This document shows positions 48,014 to 59,064 of a stretch of 64,000 bases of DNA, piece after piece. Made by a program: the position numbers and the translations under genes. The notes under the pieces were generated by a model. That model made no database searches. It had not been told where the DNA came from and was given only the letters and a program-made list of their open reading frames with translations. Every line of letters starts with the position of its first letter. Positions within the stretch are counted from its first letter, which is position 1. Origin of the DNA: Blastomyces gilchristii SLH14081 (Eukaryota > Ascomycota > Eurotiomycetes > Onygenales > Ajellomycetaceae); contig NW_003101680.1 in NCBI RefSeq assembly GCF_000003855.2, forward strand, positions 1,859,095 through 1,923,094, written 5' to 3'.

Positions 48014-49365
48014 CTATACCTCCTGAACCTTCACAACGACTTTTCCCTTCATATGCTTCGACATACTGCGCTCATAAGCCTGCATCCAAGGATGACAATG
48101 TCAGCCAAGGCTCCGTGCGAGTTACAATCTAACGTAGACTACTACAACGAAAAATAATAAATAGGAAAACCTATTCAAAATAAAAAGAAGCATAACATAC
48201 CTTCATCACATCGTCCATCTCCCACACCGAATCCACAATAGCCCTCAACTTCCTCTCCTCCACCATCCGCCGCACCTTCTCAATCCTCATCTTGGATGGG
48301 CCTGTCGTCACAAAAGAAAAGCCACCGGGACCTCCACCTAGGAAGCTTGGAAGAACCATGATCCTCAGAAACCAAAGGATGGCGCGGCAGATGTTGATGA
48401 AGGTCGTGGGTGGGTAGAGCAGCCCGATATTGAGGTACCTTTGCGGGCGGTCGCGGGTGGGACGGGAAAGGTAGGCGGAACTATGGTCGTAGAGCGACTG
48501 GATGCCGATGGTGTCGAGGATGACGTCGAAGTGAGAGGTGGAGTAGTGGGTTGCGAGGTACTTGTGTAGGCTGTCGTGCTTGGTGTAGTCGATGATCTAT
48601 TCAAGAATGTTAGCTGTGGTGCTTCATCAGACTTTGGGGAATGATACAACTCCATTCGCACCCAATTTTCTTCCTTTTCCCATCATACATACATACCTCA
48701 TCAGCCCCTAAGCTCTGAACCAGTTCTTCATTACGCCCGGAGCAAGTCGCTACAACCCTCCCCGTTTCTCCCAGAATATCTCTCACAATCTGCACGGTCA
48801 TCAATCCCGTCCCCGAACTCCCACCATTAATAAGCACTTTATCCCCTTTCCTCACGCCCGCTCTCGTAACAAGGTTCATCGCCGTACATCCTGTGACCGT
48901 TATTCCCGCTGCTTCTTCAAGGGACACATTATCCGGCTTCCGAATCAAGTTCTCCGCCGTCGCAACGACATATTCCGCTAGGGTGCCGCGGCTCTTACGG
49001 GCCACTTCATGAAGGGGATCATTCATGCCCAGTACTGGGGAGCCAAGAGGGAACTCCTCGCGCAGAGCAGCATCCGCATTAGCGGACAGGGCGACGACGA
49101 CGCCTGAGAACTCAAATTCAGCGACCCGTGGTGTCGTCTTCTGAAGCGGGATGGTTGGGTAGACGTTCAGGATGAGCCGCATGGTAGGATTTATGGAGGC
49201 ATGAGAAACCTTTATGAGGAGCTCTGTTGGGGCAAGGGCTGAAGGCGAAGGGGTGGGGTAGGACGTGGATAGCTGGAGGATATCCGGGGGGGAGCCCGCT
49301 TTCGTATAAGTCCATGCTTTCATTGTTGGTGGAAGGGAAGGGGAATCGCCCGGAGACATGGTCAT
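48014..49365 (-). CDS. MDR-family quinone oxidoreductase / zinc-less alcohol dehydrogenase-like
   Basis: Exons (minus) 49365-48697, 48596-48201 and 48079-48014 give 376 aa. The N-terminal GroES-like half contains M-K-A-W-T-Y-T-K-A-G, L-L-I-K-V-S-H-A-S-I-N-P and A-E-F-E-F-S-G-V-V. The NADP-binding half has A-A-G-I-T-V-T-G-C-T-A and K-V-L-I-N-G-G-S-S-G-T-G, then I-I-D-Y-T and F-D-V-I-L-D-T-I-G. The cysteine ligands of zinc alcohol dehydrogenases are absent, placing it with quinone reductase/RTN4IP1-like members. Two in-frame ATGs (49365, 49359) precede the conserved M-K-A-W (49323), so the exact start is uncertain. The last exon (A-Y-E-R-S-M-S-K-H-M-K-G-K-V-V) matches the usual family ending. 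Substrate unknown. Confidence 0.9.
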
Positions 49366-50589
49366 GGTGGGTATCTGGATCCCTTTGACTAGCACGCCTA
49401 TGCTTTGAGAGATCTTGTTTGGAGTTTCTTAGATAACAACAAATGGATTTGGGCCTATGAGGCAGGATTTCTTCGTGGAAGAAATATTTAAAACTGGGAA
49501 ATTTAAGACACTTGGATATATTTATCCTTCGGCATTATAGATTAGTTCGGGCACATTCATGTTCGGCGTCGTGGCGTTTCAACGCATTGTAACGCCCCGA
49601 AAATGGAAGAAAGGACAGGAGAGAAGAGCTCCAAAAAACGGACACTCCCGTAACCATGCGGAGTTAAGAGATTCGAGATATCACAAAGTACCCGCTCTGC
49701 TGGCTAAGTAGTACATCATCATCATCATCATCAGCATCTCAGCTCTCTGGCGGTAAAGCCTTGATTGAGAATAATGAATTAGGGTTTCGGTGCCCGAAAA
49801 GGGGGGCGAGCCAAGCCTTTTTATAACCCCGAACGTAAATACCTCCGAACCGGGTGATATGGCCTCTTTTGAGCGCTCTTTGTGTCTATCGAGGAGCGGA
49901 TTTTGGTATTTGCTAGTCGAGGAAACTAGCCTGGTAGTCGGTCTTCACAGCAGAATCTACTTCCTGTGCATGGAACATATATTCTTTTCGAAGTCATAAA
50001 AGCACGCCAGAGTGCGTGCTTCCACCCAATTGATAACTACAGGTGTGCAATCACCTGCTTAGCTACCATGCGACAAAGAAGATGACTTAACTCCAATTGG
50101 GCTTGAAATCCGTGGGAATAGTTAATAATATCACAGGCAGACGGCAAGACGAGAAGCGCTAGAACATTGAACACATTGCACATTGGCGTCAAACTGAGGC
50201 AGCAATATGTCAATTCATCGAGCATTAACTTAGCCTTGGCACATCGCGCCCGCGAAACACTTTCTATTCTAACCTTAGGAAGAGGAGCATTCTGGGGATG
50301 TTTCATGATATCTGGTGAAGATACGTTTTTATATCATTCAACTATGCTGCATGTGCAGTTCAACTTTAGAGAAATAATAGTTAGAGTTCTTCCACCACTT
50401 TTAATTAATTCCAAGGGCCTCTGACGAAAACATGGCTACTTCACATTCAACAAGTCAAGCATACAGTCACACAATCCGTGAGAAGGCAGTCTTTTATTCT
50501 CTTATTCCGATCTTCAGTAATTGTTACTCTGTCTACACGAGCGACAATTTGTTCCGCTATAATCACTATATGGGTAGATACACACAATG
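49366..50589. other. Intergenic region
   Basis: Promoter side of the oxidoreductase plus unassigned sequence. A short CAT microsatellite lies at about 49713-49737. No gene recognised. Confidence 0.55.
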
Positions 50590-51688
50590 CTAACTAGAAA
50601 TTCTAGCAATTCGGCTTCTCATCGCGTTCACACCCCAAACAAGCAAATCCCTCCACTGGCGCCAGAAATTAGCACTCACCTCTCTACAAGTGCAAAGGGC
50701 TACATATTCTACAAAAGAGCTCCTCAGTAACCTTTGAAAGAGCCCAACCGGGACGGCAATTGAGGGCTACTGCACCACACGCGGAATCCCGCATAAAGCA
50801 ATCATCGTGAACCGTATTTCTACTCACGCCACCGCCAACCTTGCACTTTGTCACCCCCATATCAGCCACCGCAGATGGCCCAACGCTGCTGTATTTCCAT
50901 GGAGGGAGATATGTCAACCCTCTGAGAGCCGCTGGTCATATGCCCTATACCCTCGGTGCGGTACAGCCTGCAAGGCCAAAGAAATAGTCTTCCTCGAGTA
51001 CGCTCTAGCGCCGGAATATCAATACCCAGTTCAACTCATCCAAGCCGTGGCTGCCCTTCGTTACCTTCTAAACGATCTGTCATTGAGAGTTGATGATATT
51101 ATAATCGCTGGCGACAGCGCGGGTGACAATTTGGCAGGGTCTCTACTAGTGCATATCGCCAAAGCATCACTCACCGTACACAGCACCGCTGGATATTGGT
51201 GGTGGGCAGCTTAGAGCCGTGCTATTTGTAAGTCCCTGACAGAATGATGACGGTTGATCAAGAAAGTTATGAGACGAATGATGGGAAGGATTACATTGAT
51301 GGGCCCATAGCCCTCCGGTTTAAGGGGGCGTGGAATCCCACTAGGGGAGATGCATGGGCAGACCTATGCGAAGGGGAAGGCACTGATGAAGTTTGGCGTC
51401 AAGTGTTTCCGGCATCAGGGGGCCCGCCGGGTCTAGTCAAGAAGGCGATGGTTACAGCAGGGACGGCCGAAGTTCTTCTGGACAGTTGTCGGAGGTTCGC
51501 CAGGGATTGTGTGAAAGCAGAGACTGTTGTTGCTGGCCGCGGATCCGATTGGAGTGCCTTTGACAGGAAGACCTTTGTTTATGCGGAGTGTGAGGGCGAG
51601 ATCCATGTTCAACCTGCTCTAGATTGCGGTCGGGTATAATAATGGACCCATAATTCAAGCGATCCTCAGGTGGTTGGAGAGCGTATAG
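50590..51688 (+). pseudogene. Decayed alpha/beta hydrolase (esterase/lipase, HSL-like) gene
   Basis: Successive frames carry one protein in order: an N-terminal part from about 50608 with an in-frame TGA near 50732; the oxyanion region L-L-Y-F-H-G-G-R-Y (about 50890), where the last Gly of the usual HGGG is Arg; then, after a frameshift near 50975-50990, F-L-E-Y-A-L-A-P-E-Y and the nucleophile elbow G-D-S-A-G-D-N-L (about 51112). A further shift near 51180-51200 leads to L-R-A-V-L-F-V-S-P followed by TGA at about 51238. The C-terminal part from 51244 ends with H-V-Q-P-A-L-D-C-G and, after another shift near 51630, a tail to TAG at 51688. At least two nonsense and three frame lesions make it non-functional, although the nucleophile Ser motif is still visible. 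Confidence 0.85.
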
Positions 51689-52419
51689 TGGTGTCACAGG
51701 GCATCCCAATGGTCAGAATGCCAGTTCTATGAAGACGGAATTCTGTAGCGCTGGTCAGGAAATGAGGCGATATGATTCAAAACAGTCTTGAAATGGAACT
51801 TTGAATAATGTTTGAACCCACCCACCACATATGTCACTCTTTTCAAGTTGCATTGAATCTATTACTAGTGCACGAAGTTTCAAAATGTAAGTGCAAAGCA
51901 TTGCGATCACATTAGGAGAACTCGTAATTAGTATATACATACTTCCAGATCATACATATCAAATAGAAATATAAGAGTAATACAGAGGATGTCAATGTTG
52001 TTCACTGAGTTCCAATGAGCGCAAGATAGTTTGAAAGTCACATGCTGTGATTACTCTATTTGTCACTATCATAGGCTGCCACCAGTACGACCTAAATATA
52101 GTGACATTATAGGGCTGAAACCGATGACGAAACCTATAACGTCCAGTTCAACTCAACCACGCATATCGACATTTTATCAACCGCTATCGAAACAAGAATC
52201 AGAGCAAAAGTAGGTACAAATATAGATACAAAGGCATTGGCCATGACTTTCTGGCCATTCTAAATACCACCCGTACTTCATGAATAGCTATATGGACTAC
52301 ACATCGAGAACCCCGGGCTAATAGTCCCTTGACAGGAAAACCTACCAGCCAACAGGCGTCCCTAATCATCTACCTCCACGAAACAGACAAATACTTCCCT
52401 TCGCAAAACCCCGAAAATA
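51689..52419. other. Intergenic region
   Basis: No gene recognised; AT-rich in the middle, no notable repeats. Confidence 0.5.
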
Positions 52420-52587
52420 ATGGCCTCAACCATCGTCTTCCAGCCCGTCAACCACACTCTTCCTACATCTTCGGGCTCCTCAGCTTCATCGACCGTTAGC
52501 AAGCCCGTCAAGGGAGCAACCAAGCCCTGCTTTGGCTGTGGCTGTGGTGGTGAAGAATGTGATTGTTTCATCTGCGTCGTTATGTGA
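52420..52587 (+). CDS. Small Cys-rich, metallothionein-like protein
   Basis: An uninterrupted 55-codon frame. The first 35 residues are Ser/Thr/Val-rich without cysteine; the C-terminal 19 are C-F-G-C-G-C-G-G-E-E-C-D-C-F-I-C-V-V-M, with six cysteines as CxxCxC and CxCxxC separated by G-G-E-E. That spacing is typical of small metal-thiolate proteins such as metallothioneins. No signal peptide is seen, so it would be cytosolic. The frame lies alone between the decayed hydrolase and a minus-strand gene. It is short enough to arise by chance, but the symmetric cysteine pattern is unlikely in random sequence. A longer spliced form is possible, since GTGAGG overlaps the stop. Confidence 0.55.
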   Translation: MASTIVFQPVNHTLPTSSGSSASSTVSKPVKGATKPCFGCGCGGEECDCFICVVM

Positions 52588-53146
52588 GGACGTCCTTGGT
52601 AATACCGACAATCGATGAACAATAACTGGCGGAAGATTTTCGCTCTATCTGGGTTTGGGAGTCTTCAAAGGTGTTTGGCGGTGGAGATATATACCCCGCT
52701 TCTCGCTAAGGAAGAAACTGCTCCCAGTTGGGATGGATGGGTTGATATGTTTAGGAGTTTTCATGTGTCATGTGGGTTATTTTATGGACTTTGCGGCCAT
52801 TTACTTCGTTTCTTTTTAAGCAAGCGGGCATTTATTTGAATGGAGTGGAGGTTGTGGATGTAGCATGAATCAGGGGATGATTCCATCCTATGATAAGGCA
52901 CGGTGTATGATATAGGTGTTCAATTTTACCAATTTTATTTGTCCATCTACCCAAAGAAATTTAACAAATTGTATGTACAATACTAAATGTTTGTAAACGC
53001 AAGAAACGAGGAGCTAAAGAGCCAAATAAGGTACTTAAAAGACAGAGCAGGAAATGGAAGGGGTAAAAAAGAGAGAGAAAGAAAGAAGGAAAGGAAAGGA
53101 AAGATACGCCATCTTGTAGACTCAGCTCAGAGGATAAAAGTAGATA
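52588..53146. other. Intergenic region
   Basis: No gene recognised; purine-rich GGAAAG/GAAAGA stretch at 53050-53105 near the end of the minus-strand gene. Confidence 0.55.
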
Positions 53147-53911
53147 TTACACACTACCAGCACCACCAAAGATCACGCATGCCTGTATAGCTCTCCGCCG
53201 ATCAATCTCTTTCTTCAGCATCAGCAGGCAAGTAGCCACAATTAACGGCTCATCTATTACTTCCGCTGTATCTCGACCAATCACAAGCTCCCCACCATTC
53301 CCTGCCGTGCACCGAGACGTGTTAGGTGGCCTCGTCCGTTTATTCCGCAGCAGGTGCGCCACTCGTTTCCGACCGGAAACTTCAAATTTCTCTAGGACAA
53401 CAAGCACTTCCTTCTTCCCATCCGGCCCACATTCCTTCACATACCTCCATTCAAACACCGACCCATCCGGCAATGAAAAGTTGGTTGCTCGGGACGTCCA
53501 TTTCCCTTTAATTTTAACCTCTGGAGACGCCTTCTCAGACCCAGTTAGAATATGAATTCTGGGCTCCCTATTGGGGCCGAAGAAGTATTCGGTGAATAGC
53601 AGGTCGCCACACTCGGGTGATGAGAGAGTGGAGCTACCTGAGCAGCGGCTCTTGCGTGTGGATACGTATGCGAGTGATGTATCCGGGTTGTGGATGTGAA
53701 TTTCTAGCTGTGAGGATGGAGTGGGTAGGCGCACAAGCGCCTTTCCACGAGCGTCGATGAATAGAGAGCGACCGGGCGTGAAAGAGGCTGGGATGTTCAC
53801 AAGCGTCTCTGCAGTTTCAGTTGAGATAACTGAGACCGAGGAGCTCTTGAGAGTTTCCTTCTCTTTTGCTAGAGAGGCGCTGTCTGCGAATGGATTGTCT
53901 GATGCTATCAT
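53147..53911 (-). CDS. Conserved-looking hypothetical protein, 254 aa
   Basis: A single intact exon from ATG 53911. The N-terminal 50 residues are Ser/Thr-rich and probably flexible. The rest alternates short beta-type segments (L-F-I-D-A-R-G-K-A-L-V-R-L, L-E-I-H-I-H, D-L-L-F-T-E-Y-F-F-G, I-H-I-L, F-S-L-P-D-G-S-V-F-E-W-R-Y, E-V-L-V-V-L-E-K-F) and ends in a helix (E-P-L-I-V-A-T-C-L-L-M-L-K-K-E-I-D-R-R-R). The layout of repeated strands followed by a long helix recalls tubby-like/LURP-type barrels, but no signature proves it. No signal peptide or membrane span. Codon use is like the neighbouring genes, supporting a real gene. Confidence 0.75.
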   Translation of the reverse strand: MIASDNPFADSASLAKEKETLKSSSVSVISTETAETLVNIPASFTPGRSLFIDARGKALVRLPTPSSQLEIHIHNPDTSLAYVSTRKSRCSGSSTLSSPECGDLLFTEYFFGPNREPRIHILTGSEKASPEVKIKGKWTSRATNFSLPDGSVFEWRYVKECGPDGKKEVLVVLEKFEVSGRKRVAHLLRNKRTRPPNTSRCTAGNGGELVIGRDTAEVIDEPLIVATCLLMLKKEIDRRRAIQACVIFGGAGSV

Positions 53912-54840
53912 GGTGATATATTGGATATTGGAATATGCACCGTTGTGAGATGAATAGTAGAAGGGTAAACAGATAGCCTAAGGTTTATGAGGACAAAATG
54001 AATGTAGAAATCTGTATTATTGTTATTGAGAACTTGAATATAAGAAGTTTAAGAATCATCCTCATCTAGAGGGGCGGGAGCGAGCACTCTTTATCGTCAA
54101 TGGCAGTGAACCACTCGGAGAAAGTCTCCCCAAAAAAAGCCATACCGCTCGCCAACTGAAAACTTACTCTGCATTACCCTGTAGCCTAGAGAACAATTCA
54201 TCATCATTCACCATCGCCACTGTTTCGTTGGAGGCGCAGGGCCCTTGAAGGGAAAGTTCGTATCTCGCATCTCTCTCCGGTCTGACCCTGATGCGGCTGA
54301 GCAATTACATCAGCGTGTCGATGAATTAAGCTATTTCCTAATGGGGAAAAAACTCGTTTTCGGTCAAACCTTAATTTTGTAATTAAGGTTCAGTCCAGCT
54401 TATGTAATGACACTAGCTCCTTTTCTTGGGGAACGCTGAAGCCGAGTTCAGTCGATCACAACACTGACGGCGGGACGACGACATTATTCTTTTGCTCTGT
54501 TCTCTAAAATTAGGGGGTTGGCGAAGCCAGCAGATAGCTGTCCAATTCCTTAGAACCCGGACACGACGGTGAGGCTGTGGTCCCATAAACTAGAACCCCT
54601 CTCCAGTAAGATTGTTCAGCTCTCTTAGCCATCAACACCTCCATCGTTCAATGTTTAACTTGCTTTCTAGGATCACACGTAGCAGATGGTTGCAAAGTTT
54701 GCCATTTTTCTATTACGGCATGCCACTAGTAATCTAATATCTGCCTCCTCTACTAAGTTACTTGCTAGACGACAATTGGCACTATCGTTACAGGTGATAT
54801 AATAAGCTAGCAGTAGGGCTTGATAACCCATGCTTCAGCA
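53912..54840. other. Divergent intergenic region
   Basis: Lies between the divergent hypothetical gene and carboxylesterase, thus both promoters. No gene recognised. TAATTTTGTAATTA near 54370 is an imperfect palindrome. Confidence 0.55.
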
Positions 54841-56903
54841 ATGTCGTTAATCAAGCGCGCCATTCGGCTTGCATCCGTGCCTGTTATCTTTCTACTAGCT
54901 CTGTTTGCCCTACGACCATCTGCGGTAAACACTTACCTTGATGTCGAAGGTTGGCGCTACTATTGGCCCCCAACTCCTTCACTGCAAGTCATTCTCCCAT
55001 CCTGGGCGCGTGTGGCCGTTTTACTGGGAGGCATAGAGGCACCAGCTGTGAGAATTCGCCAAGGTATAGTAATCGGGAAAGTTCTCAGAGGTGATCTGCC
55101 AAAACCCGTTGAGGCGTTTCTTGGAATCCCATATGCGCTGCCACCAACGAACGAACGGAGGTTCAGCCCGCCGGTGCCTGTCAATGCATCGAATAGCACT
55201 ATCGATGCCACCAGTTATGGCAAAAGGTATTACTTAAATCTCAACTGAATCAATCGTCTCGGAGGTTGAAATCTACAGAACCAAACCCTAATCGAAAGAA
55301 TAGATGTTCATCACCTCCACTGCTACTCTACGGATGGTCTGAAGATTGTTTGACTGTGAACATATTCCGTCCTCAGATGCAAAATAGGACGAGAAAATTA
55401 CCAGTAGCAGTATATTTCCATGGTGGAGCATTTAACGGTGGCAGCGGTACGTACATCAGCGCATGCTCTTTAACTGGAAGTGGGAACTCATACCGCAGTA
55501 GGGGGAGGCCACAACTCCGCCTCTATGATGGCCTGGTCTGAGAAGCCATACGTTGCCGTAAACTTCAATTATAGGTGAGACTTGATAATCTTCGTTTATG
55601 TGGCTGCCCATGCGCTAGCGCTAATATACTTCATAGGCTTGGGGCATTTGGCTTCCTCTCATCAAAAGTTGCTGCCAAGGATGGCGTGCTCAATGTAGGG
55701 CTACGTGACCAGATCCTCTTGTTGAAATGGGTACAGGAAAATATTGAAGCTTTCGGGGGCGATCCAAACGACGTCGCCTTATTTGGGCTATCAGCTGGAG
55801 CACACTCAGTAAGCATTGCTAGACTTAAAACCTCCATACAAACGTTCCGCTAACATCACCAGATCGGCCATCATGTCATGCATTACAAAGAAGAAGTGCC
55901 GTCCCTTTTTCACAGAGTAATTATGGAATCTGGGGCTGCAACCTCTCGCGCCGTTTACCCCTACTCCCACAGTCTCCATGAGCTTCAATTTGAAGAATTC
56001 CTCGTTGAAGCCGGGTGCTCTGGTTTGGAAGAGGATGAGGTCATGCTATGCCTGCGAAGCAAATCGGCATTAACCATTGCTTGGGCCTCGTCCAAGATCT
56101 TCTCCCGATACGAACCCTCAGATCGATGGGCATTCCAACCAGTCATCGATGGCGATATCATCAAACAAGCTCCTGTCCAAGCTTGGAAATCCGGTAACTG
56201 GAACAAAGTGCCAATCCTCACCGGTTTCAACACGAATGAAGGCACCTCCTTTGTTCCCTCAGAGATATCCAAGTCAGAAGAATTCATAAACTTCTTTCGC
56301 CTGCTCATTCCCGCTATGCCCGAAAAAGACCTCAACAAGCTTGACCAGTTATATCCAGACCCGCTCAAGTACCCATCTTCTCCCTACGTGGAGACACGAA
56401 ATATAAGAGTTGGCGCCCAGTTCAAGCGTGTTGAAGCCGCTTACGGTCAATTCGCCTATATATGTCCTGTTCGACAAACAGTCCACCTTGCCTCGGGAGC
56501 ACAGCAAGCACCAGTATTTTTGTACCACTGGGCTCTGAATAAGACCGTGAAGGGCGGAGCAAACCACGGAGACCAAGGTGAGTACGAAACATATAACCGT
56601 GGCGTTCGACAAATTTCCGCCGCCCAGGACGAAATTGCTGGCATTCTCCATGCATACTTCACGTCCTTTCTTACCACGGGTGACCCTAATGCGGTGCCCG
56701 GTAGATTTCCAGATAGACCCAAGTGGAAGCCTTTTGGTAGTGGGTGGTGGTGGAAAAATAGGACGCTTATGCTATTTGGGGAAGGGAATGATGAGCGGGC
56801 AGGGGGCGGTGGGGTTGGGATTCCGGCACAGGTAGTGGACGATGACTGGAGTCAGGAAGAGTGTGAGTTTTGGTCGGATAGGAGTATCATGACGGAATCT
56901 TAA
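54841..56903 (+). CDS. Type-B carboxylesterase with N-terminal membrane anchor
   Basis: Exons 54841-55226, 55304-55446, 55502-55574, 55637-55808 and 55863-56903 give 604 aa. A hydrophobic N-terminal segment ([12 protein letters not shown], about 13-24) with preceding basic residues suggests a signal anchor or uncleaved signal. Family marks are F-L-G-I-P-Y-A, the S-E-D-C-L-T-V-N-I motif, the oxyanion loop Y-F-H-G-G-A-F, the nucleophile elbow G-L-S253-A-G, the acidic residue in N-T-N-E384-G-T, and a likely catalytic His in G-A-N-H-G-D. The elbow reads G-L-S-A-G rather than the common G-E-S-A-G. It hydrolyses carboxylic esters, with substrate unknown. All four introns (54-77 nt) restore frame exactly, including the third exon of only 73 nt. 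Confidence 0.9.
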
Positions 56904-57246
56904 TGCCCCGGCATGTAGTTATATATATATATGTGTGTGTGGGGTGTGTTATGCGAGGGCAGTTTAAATATAGGGAGGAAAGTTTCTGTTTTATTCGCTT
57001 CTTATTCAATGTAGATAATTTAACCCAGTCACAGACGTCATTTTTATTGGAGATATGAGGGTATCTGACGTTCATCTATCTATATATTTGTATTCACGGC
57101 GCGCGAACATTTACCTCTCTATACTATATATAATATATTCCCTTCATTCCATAGCCACAATCAAATTTCCTTCTAAATGCTCTTCTTACTCAATTAGATC
57201 CAAAAAGCCGTAGCAAACCCAAAAGTCCATCCAAAGAATGGTCCTC
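56904..57246. other. Short convergent intergenic region
   Basis: 3' flanks of two convergent genes, with an (AT)n/(GT)n tract at 56919-56950. Nothing else seen. Confidence 0.65.
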
Positions 57247-58578
57247 TCACAAAGCCCCTCCTTGCGCCTGCACTTTGGCCCACTTATACTTCCCTATCAA
57301 TAGCGTACTAACGACCGCCGCACTGCCAACGGTCAAGTCATCAACATCCAGCCACCCGAGTGACTGCGCAGGGATCAAAATGTCACATCCAAGGGCAACA
57401 AGTTCCGACAACAGGCGGGCGGTATTGGTATTCGTATTACCAGCAGGAGCAGCATTGGCCTTTTCACTTGTTTTCTCTGTTTCCCATTCGGAGCCCTTCT
57501 TTTTATTTTCCTGTTTGACATTGCTGGACTTAGTGTATTCGGTTTTGGGCGAGGAGACCGGCACGAATAATTGCCATATAATCCCCACGCTAGCGAAGAC
57601 CATGGAGTAGAACCAGAACTTGTAACTTTCGAGAAGGACCTGTTCAGCCCAGGGGGTTGGATAAATGTTTAGAGCGTCGAGCTGGGGGCTCAGATCCGTT
57701 AGTAGGTGATTACAACTTTAATCATTCTAATATCTCACTGGCATACAGAGAGATAGAGGCAAGATCCCTTTACAGGAAAAAGCGTACACAAGATTCCACC
57801 ATGAAAAGAAATGAGAAAATTGGAGGAGGTCAACTCACAATCGTGGAAGCTTCCAGGAGTATGTAGCCGCCCAAACAACTCCATTCTCCCACCGCCATGG
57901 TCTGCAGCACATATCCGCTAGCAGCTACCGCATCTTGCCCCGAGAAAATCCCCCAGGCCCGGTCAAAGCAGTCGATGAATTGGAAGTAGCGGAAGTATCG
58001 GCGACCTGAGACAGAAGAAGAATTCTTAATGAGATATTCGGCAAGTTTCGTTTTTGCATTTGCTCTTATATTTCTTCTGGAGGACATAATCCCGGATATA
58101 CAGCGACCAAAAGAAAGCACAGTTCCCACGGCTAGGAGCATTTAGTGTGAAGAAGAAAATGCATATATCAATTTACACATTTGGTAGAACGAATGGAAAT
58201 GGGGTATGAATCCCTGCCATTGCTAGGGGTCTCCCTACATAAGCACTGGCATGTATGGATATATGTCCGCATCAAGTAGAGATAGACATTGGTATTTCTG
58301 GACGAGAGATACTCCAGAAGAATCACCTTCTTTTTCTTTTTTTGTGAAGAACAAGTAGATAGTTATAGAGTAAGAGGGGATATCAGATATGACATACTCA
58401 GCGCCAAATTCGTGAAAGCCTTCGTCCATGGCTCTGCCTCAGCCGCCGACACCGCCGACGCTGAGATGACCTGGCATATCGACTGGATCAGACGCAGGAA
58501 GTTCTCCAGGCCTACGCCGGAGTTTGTGTAATTCGTAAATTGCTTGAGGAGGGGTTGGGGGGGTTGAGGGTTGGGCAT
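57247..58578 (-). CDS. PEX11-family peroxisome proliferation protein
   Basis: Exons (minus) 58578-58398, 58131-57839 and 57681-57247 give 302 aa. The N-terminal helix G-V-G-L-E-N-F-L-R-L-I-Q-S-I-C-Q-V matches the amphipathic region by which PEX11 proteins remodel peroxisomal membrane. R-Y-F-R-Y-F-Q-F-I-D-C-F-D-R-A-W follows, then L-E-S-Y-K-F-W-F-Y-S-M-V-F-A-S-V-G and a C-terminal S-L-G-W-L-D-V-D-D-L-T-V-G-S-A-A block, as in fungal PEX11-type proteins. A polar lysine/Ala insert (about 195-240) separates the helices. The role is control of peroxisome number and size. The first intron, 266 nt, is long, so an extra small exon cannot be ruled out; the second (157 nt) has a CTACTAACG-like branch site. 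Confidence 0.75.
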
Positions 58579-59064
58579 GCTTAAAGCTTGGGGAGGGGGG
58601 GTGCTCTGAAGGCGAATTGTAGAATAAGAATGAGACGAAAGGCAATGGTAATATCAGAAAAGAAATGTGGAATCTATCCAAGAGAGATATATATTTTTCT
58701 TTTCCCTTTTGTGTGTGGGATGTGCAAGTGGTTGGTGGGTTTTTGGGTTTTTTGATAGGATTGACTCTTCGTATTTGTGCCGGCAGCGCTAGTTATTTAA
58801 TAGATGGCCTGGCTTCCGTTACTCCGCACTTCGGCCAGAGATCAGCGGATGCCTGAGCTGTTTTCGGATGTGAAACTGAGATCGGAAGCATTTTCGTTTG
58901 TGCAATTTCCGGCAGGTAGTAGAAGAAATAGCTCGAAAAGTGTGCCGGGCAGGTCATAGTCAAATAATTTCGTTACGTTATCTGTCTAAGATCGAAGATC
59001 TCCATCTAAAGGAAACAAGAAAAGCCCTTTCAACATTCCATCCCAATACCACTTCGCTCTCTCT
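58579..59064. other. Intergenic region between two minus-strand genes
   Basis: Promoter side of the PEX11-family gene and 3' flank of the capping-protein gene. No gene seen. Confidence 0.6.
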
